In this document: one piece after another, positions 21,228 through 34,881 of the stretch
Numbering within the stretch: the first letter of the stretch is position 1
How the letters are laid out: the number at the start of each line of letters is the position of its first letter
Source: Acinetobacter sp. Marseille-Q1618
GTDB taxonomy: Bacteria; Pseudomonadota; Gammaproteobacteria; Pseudomonadales; Moraxellaceae
Length of the DNA: 64,000 bases
Direction: 5' to 3'
Assembly: GCF_902809855.1 (NCBI RefSeq)
Contig: NZ_CADDWJ010000002.1
Location: 682,001 to 746,000, forward strand
Notes under the pieces: generated by a model
What the model saw: the letters and a program-made list of their open reading frames with translations, nothing else
What the model was told of the DNA's origin: nothing
Databases searched by the model: none
Position numbers and translations under genes: made by a program

Positions 21228-22232
21228 TTATTCGCCAGCTAAGCTACATTCAAAATTCGCTTTGTCGACAGAACAACGTGCTTTTTTAAGTACAGACATC
21301 ATACCAGCATCATATACGCCCATTTTAGTTAACTCTAAACGACCATCACGCATCATTTTTTGATATTTTAATTTGTCGTCTGCAGTTAAGTTTACTTTGT
21401 ATTTCGCAGGAATTGATGCTTCTAAACGATTGATCATTGCAAAGCTTTTTGGCAAGTTCTTCACAAAATAATCACGCGATTTTTGACCAAAACCAGCAGG
21501 GAATTTTTCTGGGCGAATCAAGAAGTCAGCTGTAATTTGCATTACAGGGAAGTTGAATACCGCACCATTTGAACCCAAACCTTTGTTTAATTCCAATGGC
21601 TTGTATGCATATGCTGGCGCACCAATCATATCCACTTGACCGTTGTTAAATTTCGCAGCAAAGTTAGAAATATCTGAAATAACGGCTTGCGCACCTACAC
21701 GTTGAACAATCACTTTCTGTGCTTGGTCATAGCCTAAAACTGCGAATTTTTTACCAGCCGCTTTTTCAATTGAGTTGATATTTTTGTCGCGCACAAAAAT
21801 AAATGCAGAACCTAAAGGTGCAACACCTGCAACTTCGTATTTTTTACCGCCAAGGTTAGACACCATTTTGCTTGCATTACGTGCATCTAAAGCAAAAGTA
21901 ATTGCTTTTTGTGCGATCGCATTACTTGGTACGCCACCTAAAGAGTCGATAGAACCCACAAATTTGTTATATTGACGAGCACGCATTGCTGTCATGAATA
22001 CGCCGTCACATTTGCCTGCTTTAAAATCGTTATCTGCAACAGCTTCGTCTTGTTTTGGAATTAAAGTAACATCAGCACCCCAACCTTTTGCAGCTAATGC
22101 CCATTCTTGTGCCATTTGGAAAGATTCACCAGATTTACCTAATAAATCAAATACACAAACATTAATCGCAGCATTTGCAGCTGTTGTACTTAAACCTAAG
22201 ATTGTCGCCGCAGCTAAAGCTATTTTTTTCAT
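21228..22232 (-). CDS. DUF6091-type putative periplasmic solute-binding protein, copy 3
   Basis: This 334-residue secreted paralog has a canonical signal peptide (MKKIALAAATILGLSTTAANA), preceded by an AAGGA site; the ATG at 22232 was chosen for these reasons, though the frame stays open 21 codons further upstream. The four cysteines are conserved (NVCVFDLLGK, GKCDGVFM, ARCSVDK, FECSLAGE). It is intermediate between copy 2 and copies 1/4, ending KMGVYDAGMMSVLKKARC. A terminator follows, and a long structured stretch (22541-22599) lies in its upstream region. No permease or ATPase gene is nearby. Confidence 0.85.
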   Translation of the reverse strand: MKKIALAAATILGLSTTAANAAINVCVFDLLGKSGESFQMAQEWALAAKGWGADVTLIPKQDEAVADNDFKAGKCDGVFMTAMRARQYNKFVGSIDSLGGVPSNAIAQKAITFALDARNASKMVSNLGGKKYEVAGVAPLGSAFIFVRDKNINSIEKAAGKKFAVLGYDQAQKVIVQRVGAQAVISDISNFAAKFNNGQVDMIGAPAYAYKPLELNKGLGSNGAVFNFPVMQITADFLIRPEKFPAGFGQKSRDYFVKNLPKSFAMINRLEASIPAKYKVNLTADDKLKYQKMMRDGRLELTKMGVYDAGMMSVLKKARCSVDKANFECSLAGE

Positions 22233-22635
22233 ATTTTGGTCCTTGTCAATTATACATCCATAATTGGAGTTTCTTTTAACCGCAATCTTAATCAACTTTA
22301 TTTAAAAAAAATAGAGCTTTTACTCCATTTTTTTGTATATTTTGAACCATTGCATTATTTTATTTTTACGTTAGCAAAAATGTATTAAACGATTTAAAAA
22401 TATATTTAAGATTATGATTTCATTCTTATAAATTATTTTATAAAAATGATTATTTTATAAAAATTTATTTTAAAAGGCGTAAGTCAAAAATAAAATGAAC
22501 GTAACAGTTTATTTTTGATGACATAAAAAGTTTTTTTGGCTTACAGGATATGTCTGTAAAATCAGTCAAAAAAGTAGGGACTTTTATGACTGATTTTACG
22601 ATTATGTCTACATTTTAAATGTTTTAAGTATAAAA
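22233..22635. other. Spacer between DUF6091 copies 3 and 4 with strong hairpins
   Basis: This 400-base spacer is very AT-rich in its left part and holds no gene. At 22541-22599 lie two overlapping inverted repeats, described separately. It must contain the promoter of copy 3 on the minus strand, but I could not pin one. Confidence 0.6.
22541..22599. repeat. Overlapping inverted repeats 3' of copy 4
   Basis: The repeat 22556-22599 has a 20-base-pair stem (outer arms GTAAAATCAGTCA / TGACTGATTTTAC, inner AAAAGT / ACTTTT, one mismatch) around a 4-base loop. A second repeat, TTACAG...CTGTAA (22541-22559), shares bases with its left arm, so only one can form at once. Minus-strand transcripts of copy 4 would run into it. 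No T-run follows, so it is not a standard terminator. Confidence 0.75.
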
Positions 22636-23640
22636 TTATTCACCCGCCAATGAACATTCAAAATTGGTACGGTCAATTGTACAACGTGCTCTTTTCAATA
22701 CCGACATCATGGTTGCATCATAAACACCGCGTTGAGTTAAATCGATGCGGACTTCTCTGAGTAATTTTTGATATTTAACTTCATCTTCTTTGGAGATATT
22801 AAGCTTATATTTGGCTGGAATTTCTGCCTCTAAACGTTGAATTAATTTAAATGTTTGAGGAAGTCTTTTTAAAGACCAAGCACGTGATTTTTCGCCAAAA
22901 CCTAGCGGAAATTGATCAGGTTTAATAATAATATCAGCGGTGACATGCATAACGGGATAAGTAAACATTGCACCTTTACTGCCTAGTCCTCGATGAATTT
23001 CGAGTGGTTTAAAAGCGTATGCTGGAGATGGAACTGAATCAACTTCCCCAGAGTTAAATCTTTTAACGAAATTAGAAATATCTGAAGGAACGCCAACCGC
23101 ACCTACTCGCTCTACAGCAGCTTTTTGAGCAATATCATAATGTAAATAGGCAAACTTAATGCCTTTGGCTTTTTCAAATGAGTCAATTTTACGATCACGG
23201 ACAAAAATATAAGCCATACCTAAAGGACTAATCCCTACAAGTTCATATTTCACCCCATTTTTAACTGAAACTAATCGTCTAGCATTGCGTTTATCTAATG
23301 CATAAGTAATGGCTTTTTCTGCAATTGCATAGGTTGGCACACTGCCAACAGCATCTAATGAACCGCCAAATTTATTATATTCACGTGAGCGCATAGTCGT
23401 CATTGCTACAGCATCACATTTATTGGTCTTAAAATCACTATCTGCTTGTTCTTCTGATTTATAGGCAATCAGATTGACATCCGCACCCCAACTTTTAGCA
23501 GCCAATGCCCACTCTTCCATAATTTTATAGGATTCGCCAGCTTTTCCGAGTAAGTCAAAAACACAAACATTTTGCTTTGCTTGTGCCAAAGGCGATATGA
23601 ATATACCTAAACTACATATCAAAAATAATTTATTTTTCAT
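22636..23640 (-). CDS. DUF6091-type putative periplasmic solute-binding protein, copy 4
   Basis: This 334-residue secreted paralog is closest to copy 1 (both read QNVCVFDLLGKAGESYK, then EEWALAAK, and both end with DRTNFECSL-GE). It has a signal peptide (MKNKLFLICSLGIFISPLAQA) and the four conserved cysteines. The ATG follows an AAGGAAAT site. Copies 1 and 4 share SDISNFVK and PDQFPLGFGEKSRAWS, suggesting a recent duplication or gene conversion. The gene is divergent from the 5'-nucleotidase, with a 333-base region between them. Ligand unknown. Confidence 0.85.
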   Translation of the reverse strand: MKNKLFLICSLGIFISPLAQAKQNVCVFDLLGKAGESYKIMEEWALAAKSWGADVNLIAYKSEEQADSDFKTNKCDAVAMTTMRSREYNKFGGSLDAVGSVPTYAIAEKAITYALDKRNARRLVSVKNGVKYELVGISPLGMAYIFVRDRKIDSFEKAKGIKFAYLHYDIAQKAAVERVGAVGVPSDISNFVKRFNSGEVDSVPSPAYAFKPLEIHRGLGSKGAMFTYPVMHVTADIIIKPDQFPLGFGEKSRAWSLKRLPQTFKLIQRLEAEIPAKYKLNISKEDEVKYQKLLREVRIDLTQRGVYDATMMSVLKRARCTIDRTNFECSLAGE

Positions 23641-23973
23641 TTTTATTTCCTTAGCGTTTTATCCATCTGAATTCACACATTTTTATGTGTTTTAACATAG
23701 AGTACGACAGTGATCAAATAATATGCGCTAAGTGGTAGTATGAAGTTCAGCTTAAAAATTTAGATGAAAATAAAATCGTCCTTTTAAAAAAATCTAAATT
23801 GTATTGGCTTTAAAACAATTAATTGTAATTAATTTTTAAAATACAAAAACTTAATTTAATTAAAAAATTTTATTTGAAATTCAAAATTTAAATAAATGTT
23901 CAAATTACATTCATAAAAGCTAAATATTTGCGCTGCACACTAAATCCAAATATTAAATAGTCTAGAGTGAATT
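23641..23973. other. Divergent promoter region
   Basis: Between copy 4 (minus) and the 5'-nucleotidase (plus). AT-rich, with a small palindrome ACACAT-TTTT-ATGTGT at 23675-23690 close to the copy 4 start. No gene seen and no clear promoter could be defined by eye. Confidence 0.45.
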
Positions 23974-25968
23974 ATGCAACATTTATATAAGAAAAAAGTA
24001 TGGGGAATTTTACCATTATGTGTGATTTTTACCGCATGTAATGACGACAAAGATGTTGTAGTTGTTCAACCACCTGTTGAAAATAAAAGCTTAGAATTAA
24101 ATATCTTACATATCAATGATCACCATTCACATTTAGATGAAGACAAGGATGGTTTTGCTTTAAAAGCCAATGTAGGTAAAGGGGATGAGGATTTTAATGC
24201 AGGCAAAGGCGGTTTTGCGCGTGTCACTGCGATGATTAATCAACTTTCTGCTGAAAAGAAAAATGTCTTTAAAATGCATGCAGGCGATGCGATTACAGGC
24301 GATTTATATTACAACTTAACTAATGGTAAAGCAGATGCTGATGCCATGAATACGCTATGTTTTGATACCTTTACGTTAGGTAATCACGAGTTCGATTCGA
24401 CCGATTTTGGCTTGAAAAAATTTATAGATTTTTTAGACCAAGGAAGTTGTAAGGAAAAAACTAAAATTTTATCTGCCAATGTCAGTTTTGGCGCATCTTC
24501 ACCATTATACAAAACTAATCGTATTCAAAAATCACAAGTTTTTGAGAAAGATGGAGTGAAATTTGCGGTGATTGGTTTGACCATTGCAGGGAAAACTAAA
24601 AATTCATCACAGCCAAATTCAGACACGACTTTCGCAGATGAGATTGTGACTGCACAAAAAGAAATTGATCAGTTAAAAGCACAAGGCATTAAAAATATTA
24701 TTTTACAAACGCATGTTGGTTATGACCTCGACCAAAAATTAGCGACTGCTTTGACCGATGTGGATGTGATTGTAGGTGGAGATTCACATACCTTACTTGG
24801 ACCAAAAAGTTTAGAAAAATATAGTTTAAGTCCTGAGGGCGCTTATCCAACCCAACTCAAAAATAAAAATGGTGACGCAGTTTGTGTTGCGCAAGCTTGG
24901 GAATACAGCAATATTGTCGGTGAGTTAAATGTGAAATTTGACAAAGAGGGTAAAATTGCCAGTTGTACAGGGACACCACATCTACTTCTAGGTGATGATA
25001 TTAAACGTACCGCAGACATTAAAAAATATAATGCGGACTTAATGCAATTTAATACAGGTAAAAGTCCAGCACAGCAAAAAGTCTATAATCGCAATGAGAT
25101 TCCAAACATCAGTGCGGCTGAAAAAGATATGATTTTAAATCAAATTAAAGCAGATCAAGTGCCATTTAATTTTATTCAGCCTGATCCAAAAACTTTAACT
25201 GTGCTGAAACCGTATCAAACCCAAAAACAAAAGTTTGCAGAAGAAGTGGTTGGACAAGCGACAGATAATCTTTGTTCACGTCGTGTGCCGGGTACTCAAC
25301 GTGATGTGGGACGTTCGACTTTGGGTGATGTATGTAATAAAAATATCCATGTCGATCAACATGGCGGTGATATTCAACAGATCATTGCTGAAGCTTTCTT
25401 GCAACAAGGTAAGGCATTCTTTGGTGCAGATATTTCCATTCAAAATGGTGGTGGTGTACGAGAGGATGTTGCACAAGGCAATGTCACAGTTGGTAAGATT
25501 TACAGTGTTTTACCTTTTAAAAATACTTTGGTTGAACTGCATCTGACAGGTGCAGAAGTGAAAGCAACCTTAGAAGATGCGATCGACAGTGTAATTGCTA
25601 ATAATACAGGCAGTTATCCATATACAGGCGGTTTACGTTGGAATGTTGATTTTAGCAAAAATAAAGGTCAGCGTTTAACCCAGCTCCAAGTCCGCAATAA
25701 AGACGGTAAATATGATGCTTTAGATTCAAATAAAACCTATAAAATCGTGACGATTGATTTCTTGGCAAATGGTAAAGATGGTTATACCACTTTAAGCAGT
25801 ATCACAGGAGATCGCCGTTCCAATGTAGGTTTGGATTATGCAGAAGCCTTTTTGAAATACACGCAAGGCTTGGCAGGGCAAGTGGGACAAAAGAAAATTA
25901 ATAAATTGCCAACTGAAGCATACAGTACACAACAGTTTGTAGATGTAGCTAAAACTCAAACTAAATAG
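23974..25968 (+). CDS. Bifunctional metallophosphatase / 5'-nucleotidase, probable lipoprotein
   Basis: This 664-residue exported protein belongs to the UshA/NadN family, which removes phosphate from nucleotides or splits nucleotide sugars or NAD outside the cytoplasm. A short signal sequence ends in FTAC, a lipobox with Phe where Leu is usual, so membrane anchoring at Cys22 is probable but not certain. Metal-binding motifs are HINDHHSH (46-53), AGDAITGD (103-110), LGNHEFD (135-141), LQTHVG and VGGDSHTLL. The C-terminal substrate domain has NGGGVRED and FLANGKDGY. An internal roughly 60-residue segment after the phosphatase domain is longer than in short relatives. A terminator follows. Confidence 0.88.
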   Translation: MQHLYKKKVWGILPLCVIFTACNDDKDVVVVQPPVENKSLELNILHINDHHSHLDEDKDGFALKANVGKGDEDFNAGKGGFARVTAMINQLSAEKKNVFKMHAGDAITGDLYYNLTNGKADADAMNTLCFDTFTLGNHEFDSTDFGLKKFIDFLDQGSCKEKTKILSANVSFGASSPLYKTNRIQKSQVFEKDGVKFAVIGLTIAGKTKNSSQPNSDTTFADEIVTAQKEIDQLKAQGIKNIILQTHVGYDLDQKLATALTDVDVIVGGDSHTLLGPKSLEKYSLSPEGAYPTQLKNKNGDAVCVAQAWEYSNIVGELNVKFDKEGKIASCTGTPHLLLGDDIKRTADIKKYNADLMQFNTGKSPAQQKVYNRNEIPNISAAEKDMILNQIKADQVPFNFIQPDPKTLTVLKPYQTQKQKFAEEVVGQATDNLCSRRVPGTQRDVGRSTLGDVCNKNIHVDQHGGDIQQIIAEAFLQQGKAFFGADISIQNGGGVREDVAQGNVTVGKIYSVLPFKNTLVELHLTGAEVKATLEDAIDSVIANNTGSYPYTGGLRWNVDFSKNKGQRLTQLQVRNKDGKYDALDSNKTYKIVTIDFLANGKDGYTTLSSITGDRRSNVGLDYAEAFLKYTQGLAGQVGQKKINKLPTEAYSTQQFVDVAKTQTK

Positions 25969-25980
25969 ATTTAACTTTAC

Positions 25981-26012
25981 AAAAATCCTGCTTGTCAGGA
26001 TTTTTGTTTTTT
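25981..26012 (+). terminator. Terminator of the 5'-nucleotidase gene
   Basis: Arms AAAAATCCTG and CAGGATTTTT with loop CTTGT are followed by GTTTTTT, starting 12 bases after the stop codon. Confidence 0.9.
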
Positions 26013-26435
26013 ATACAGAAAATGACTTGCGGTTTGAAAAATGAGCAATTAATATAACGCCCAAAATTAAGCCATGGTGGCTTAAAATCAATAATGATTC
26101 CAATTTTAATTGCACACTGACTGTTATTGATCTTGTAACGTTGCCTTTGACAAGATCGCGATCTCCACTTTACTGGTTGCAGGATGACCATAATATCTTG
26201 ATTTAACCCGCCTTTTTATTGATCCAAAAGCATGTGTCTATTTGGAGTATTCGGGAGAGAAATCATGTTGTTTATTCAAGTAATCTATGCTGGTTTGCGA
26301 TAAAACCATATAAAACTAAATGCGCTAAATTGCGCGAAAAACTTAAAAACTTTGAAAGAGTATAAATGTCTTCAGTACATTGTATTGTCTAGAAAAACTG
26401 CAATGTACTCACATTTGAAAATTGTTAGTGAACAT
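26013..26435. other. Spacer before the AAA ATPase gene
   Basis: No gene is supported. A 76-codon minus-strand frame runs across the terminator and has no ribosome binding site or recognisable product, so it is left out. A stem GATCTTGT/ACAAGATC (26129-26157) is present. A minor start (ATG 26403) precedes the ATPase frame. Confidence 0.45.
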
Positions 26436-28550
26436 ATGAATACATATATTAATCAACCTTTTGCAGAAGATATGCAACAAGGTGAGGTGGAGAATTTTGC
26501 TGAAACTCATCCACTGGCGAAGCTGTGGGCTTTGCGTTTTTTAGTGGAATTGGGTGGTGCAAAAGAGTTTATTTGTGATAATTGTTTTAGTCATCAATGG
26601 ATTGCAAAACAGTTAGGTTTTTCATAAGGCTTATGCACAGACCAGTTTAATGAGCTATTGGCACATCAAGAGTTAAATCAACTCTATCAAAATATTGAGC
26701 AACAACATTTAACAAAACCATTTCAGCTCAGTGCTGAATTGCAATTTAACTTAAAACTTTTACAGCAATTGCTAGATTTGAACGATGTTGAGTGTTTGAT
26801 ATTGGCTTTTGTGGTGTTGTTGAATAGTGAACAATTACTTGATGATATTGCCGATACCATTGGTGAGTTAACGGCATCTAAAACTTTGCGTGCTATGACT
26901 GTGGTGTTGAAAGTGCCTTATGATGACATTCGCCAAGCTTTGTCTGTACAAGGACGTCTGCATCGAAGTGGTTTGATTAGCGTACAACAGCATTATCGTA
27001 ATTATTTACGTGGCAAACTAAGTCTGGTTTCTAACCAACTGGTGGATAAATTATTGGTTCAAGCCAATGATGTGATGGATTTATTTGCTGGTACGATCAA
27101 TAAAAGTGATGCTGCTGAGTTGACATTACAGGATTATCCTCATCTTGAAAAAGATTTAAGTTTGTTATTAGCCTACTTAAAACAAGTCAAAAATAACAAA
27201 CAAAAAGGGGTTAATATTTTCCTATACGGCAGTTCTGGTACAGGAAAAACCCAGTTATGCAAAGTGATCGCTAAGCAACTTGCTGTACAACTGTTTGAAA
27301 TTTCTTATGAAGATGAAGACGGGGATGCCATTTCTGCGACAGGACGTTTATGTGCCTATCGTGCGGCACAGTGTATTTTTGACAGTCAGTCGGCTTTATT
27401 GATGTTTGATGAAATCGAAGATGTTTTTAATGACACTGAAAATGGCATGGGCATGAAAAGCACGGCGCAAAGTCGTAAAGCTTGGGTCAACCGTATCTTA
27501 GAGCAGAATCGTACACCAACGATTTGGGTTTCAAATTCCGATCAACTTGATCCTGCATTTATACGTCGTTTTGATCTGGTACTTGAAATCAAAGTGCCTC
27601 CGAAAAAACAACGACTGCAATTTATTGCCAAACAATGTACTACTGATGACGTTGAACCCCTGTATCAAGAAGCATTTGCCAATGTTGAGCAACTTTCGCC
27701 TGCGATTCTAAATCGTAGCTATAAAGTAGCAAAAATGGCAAAAATCCAAAATGAAACGTTGGTGGTACAAGGTAGTATGCGCAAACTTATTTCCAATACG
27801 CTGAAAGCACAAGGATTTCAGGCGGTAAAATTGCAAGACAGCAATGCTTTGCCTAAATTTTACGATCTAAATTACATCAATACCAAAGCTGATCTCCAAC
27901 AGATTGTGAAAGGGATACAGCAACATGGTTTTGGTCGTTTGTGCTTATATGGTGCATCAGGTACGGGAAAAACCGCATTTGCACGTTGGTTGGCGGAATA
28001 CTTGGATCAACCGCTTCTGGTAAAACGTGGTTCAGATTTGATTTCACCTTGGGTTGGACAAACCGAACAAAACTTAGCAAAAGCCTTTAGTGATGCAGAG
28101 GAACAACAAGCAGTTTTATTGCTAGATGAAGTCGATGGTTTGTTACAAGATCGACGACAAGCAACAAAATCTTGGGAAATTTCTCAAGTCAACGAGTTCT
28201 TGGTACAGATGGAAAGCTTTAATGGCATTGTTGTAGCAACGACAAATCGCTTTGAAGAATTAGACCAAGCTGCTTTACGCCGTTTTGACTTTAAAATGCA
28301 TTTTGATTTCTTAAGTTATGCACAGCGTTTGACATTATTAGAAAATGTTTGCGAGCAACTTCATCTTGAAGTGAATGAAGCACAGGTGAAAAACCAGCTA
28401 CATAGTTTAAATAAACTGAGCGCGGGCGATTTTGCAGTGATTATTCGTCAAGCATGTTTCAAACCCTTTGAACATGTCAATGCAGTTTTACAGCATTTAG
28501 AAGAAGAAATGTCTGTGAAATACAAAATATCAGGAAAAATGGGTTTCTAA
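26436..28550 (+). pseudogene. Double-AAA ATPase gene split by an in-frame TAA
   Basis: Two open stretches lie in one frame, separated by a single TAA (26625-26627): a 63-codon 5' part (MNTYINQPFAEDMQQG...KQLGFS) and a long 3' part. After the TAA the frame stays open without a start codon or ribosome binding site; the first ATG is about 90 codons further on, and the TTG at 26658 is poorly placed. The 3' part has two AAA+ modules: Walker A GSSGTGKT with Walker B ALLMFDEIED, then Walker A GASGTGKT with Walker B VLLLDEVDG and FDF arginine-finger regions, so both look active. I read this as one gene broken by a nonsense change; a two-gene arrangement or a sequencing error is possible. The start at 26403 is an alternative. 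Confidence 0.7.
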
Positions 28551-28578
28551 GTTTTCTGAAAATGAGTTCAACAATAAA

Positions 28579-28607
28579 AAATCTCGCATTTGTGCGGGAT
28601 TTTTTTA
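28579..28607 (+). terminator. Terminator of the AAA ATPase gene
   Basis: Arms AAATCTCGCA and TGCGGGATTT around a TTTG loop are followed by TTTTT. Confidence 0.88.
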
Positions 28608-29075
28608 TAAAAATGCTTAAAAAATAGATAAAAAAACCTTTTTTTGAGTGTTTTAGTCGAAATAATGCCCACATGAGCAAAAAGCTTTAAAAAAGGGGTT
28701 GCACCTGCTTAGAAATACTGTAGAATGCACATCCATCGGCGGTGATGAAGATTAAAACTTCTGATAAAACAGTAGCTTAGCATGAAATAGTTGAGTTGGG
28801 TTTTAGCAGGGAGGATTAAAAATAGTTTTCATTATCAGTTGACTTTCTGATTTAAGAGAGTAATATAGCCGACCTAGCTTGATGCTGACGAAGCATTGAG
28901 AAGATCATTAAGAGAATATGAAGAACAACTTGTGTGGATTTTTACTGATTGATTAATCGAAATAATTATCATTGATTGATTGGTTTAAATTACTCGAAGT
29001 TTATTTGAGAGAATTTGTCAGTAATTGATGAGCCAGAATTGGTGTCTTATTCTTTAATAAAGGCACAAATGATTT
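28608..29075 (+). other. rRNA operon leader
   Basis: This stretch of about 470 bases lies between the ATPase terminator and 16S. It carries the main promoter (28699-28726) and the transcribed leader, which includes short repeats of TTGATTGATTA type. I saw no protein gene. Confidence 0.8.
28699..28726 (+). promoter_or_regulatory. rRNA operon promoter
   Basis: -35 TTGCAC (28699-28704) and -10 TAGAAT (28721-28726) with a 16-base spacer, about 350 bases before 16S. Confidence 0.7.
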
Positions 29076-30614
<1,539 letters not shown>

Positions 30615-30673
30615 ACGAAAGATTGACGATTGGTAAGAATCCACAACAAGTTGTTCTTCATTGATGTATCTGA

Positions 30674-30750
<77 letters not shown>

Positions 30751-30796
30751 CTACTGATAAGAGTGCAGAAAAGCAGAATACATTAAGATCTTAACT

Positions 30797-30872
30797 GGGG
30801 ACTTAGCTTAGTTGGTAGAGCGCCTGCTTTGCACGCAGGAGGTCAGGAGTTCGACTCTCCTAGTCTCCACCA
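30797..30872 (+). tRNA. alaT: tRNA-Ala (TGC)
   Basis: The 76-base gene has acceptor GGGGACT paired with AGTCTCC (one G-T pair), anticodon TGC in CTGCTTTGCACGCAG, and the encoded CCA end. It follows tRNA-Ile by 46 bases in the 16S-23S spacer. Confidence 0.98.
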
Positions 30873-31250
30873 TGTACTTTAAAGAGTACGGGCTAAATAA
30901 TAGATTATAGAAATTAATGAATTTGATGAAAATTGAATTGATTAATTTCTGTGATTTATCACAGTTTACTACTTGCTGACGAGGCGGTAGTTAATCATTA
31001 ACAGAATATATTTGAGTTGAAATAAATTGTTCATACTCGTTTTAGTTAACTTAGCAAGCAATTGTGAAAGTTAAATGAAATGAGTAACTAGCGATAAAAC
31101 TGAATCAAGCGTTTTGGTATATGAATCTAATTGAAGCTGTACAGTGTTTAGATACACAGTACTTCGAACTGTAAATTAAATAAATAATTTATTATTTACT
31201 TAATTGTCTTAATCCTACTTGTAGGGGTTAACGACTGTTTGGGGTTGTAT
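30873..31250 (+). other. 16S-23S internal spacer, distal part
   Basis: Between tRNA-Ala and 23S. Non-coding, AT-rich, with processing structure near the 23S end (GTTGTATAGTCAAG pairs with CTTGACTATACAAC after 23S at about 34134). Confidence 0.8.
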
Positions 31251-34143
<2,893 letters not shown>

Positions 34144-34325
34144 ACAACACCCAAACAGTTGTTGTATAAAGCTTAATTGATTCATTAAAGATCAAATGAT
34201 CTAAAAATACTTGATTCAGATAACGCTTGAACATACAATTTCGCTCAAATTAAATTCTGTTAATAACTCTTTTGGAAAAAACCTTAGCAAACAAGTAAGA
34301 CTAAGCAAGTATCCATAAACAGTTG

Positions 34326-34440
34326 TGCTGGCGACAATAGCAAGAGTGAACCACCTGATCCCTTCCCGAACTCAGAAGTGAAACCTCTTAGCGCTGATGG
34401 TAGTGTGGGGTTACCCATGTGAGAGTAAGTCATCGCCAGC
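34326..34440 (+). rRNA. rrf: 5S ribosomal RNA
   Basis: The 115-base gene has the terminal stem GCTGGCGA/TCGCCAGC and the conserved region CCACCTGATCCCTTCCCGAACTCAGAAGTGAAA. It lies about 180 bases after 23S and is followed by a terminator. Confidence 0.97.
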
Positions 34441-34450
34441 TCATTATTCA

Positions 34451-34488
34451 AATCCCTCTGATGCTTATAGCGCAGGGGGATTTTTTTA
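34451..34488 (+). terminator. rRNA operon terminator
   Basis: AATCCCTCTG pairs with CAGGGGGATT (with G-T), followed by TTTTTTT. Confidence 0.9.
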
Positions 34489-34881
34489 TGCAAAAGAGAA
34501 AGATAAAATTAGAAAGTTTAAAATTTATATCTATTTACTTGATCAATTCACATAAATCAGTAGAAAATTGTCGAGTATTAGACTAAAGATCGACCAATTA
34601 TTTTTGTATTTTTTATTTTGCAAGCTAACTAAAGTCTAATAAACTAGATAAAATTATTTAAGTAATTGTTATTTATAACTTTGTTTATTTATAAAATTAC
34701 TCTTTTTTAACAAAACCTATAGCCTATTGATATTTTATATCAATAATAGGTGGCATTTTATACCAAAAATTAATTTCTATACTCTTAAGGTATATATTTA
34801 TGCTGATAAGGTTTTAGACAAAAAATGAACAGCCATTCATTGTATGTTGAAATATAAGTCTCACAATTGGAGGTGAGTAAA
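34489..34881. other. Spacer between the rRNA operon and the MFS gene
   Basis: AT-rich, no gene. An imperfect inverted repeat (CCTATTGATAT...ATATCAATAATAGG, about 34722-34750) may be a regulator site for the MFS gene. A GGAGGTGAG ribosome binding site ends the stretch. Confidence 0.4.

Noticed and set aside
25961..26191. 76-codon minus-strand frame after the 5'-nucleotidase gene
   Set aside because: It covers the terminator hairpin and has no recognisable product or start signal.
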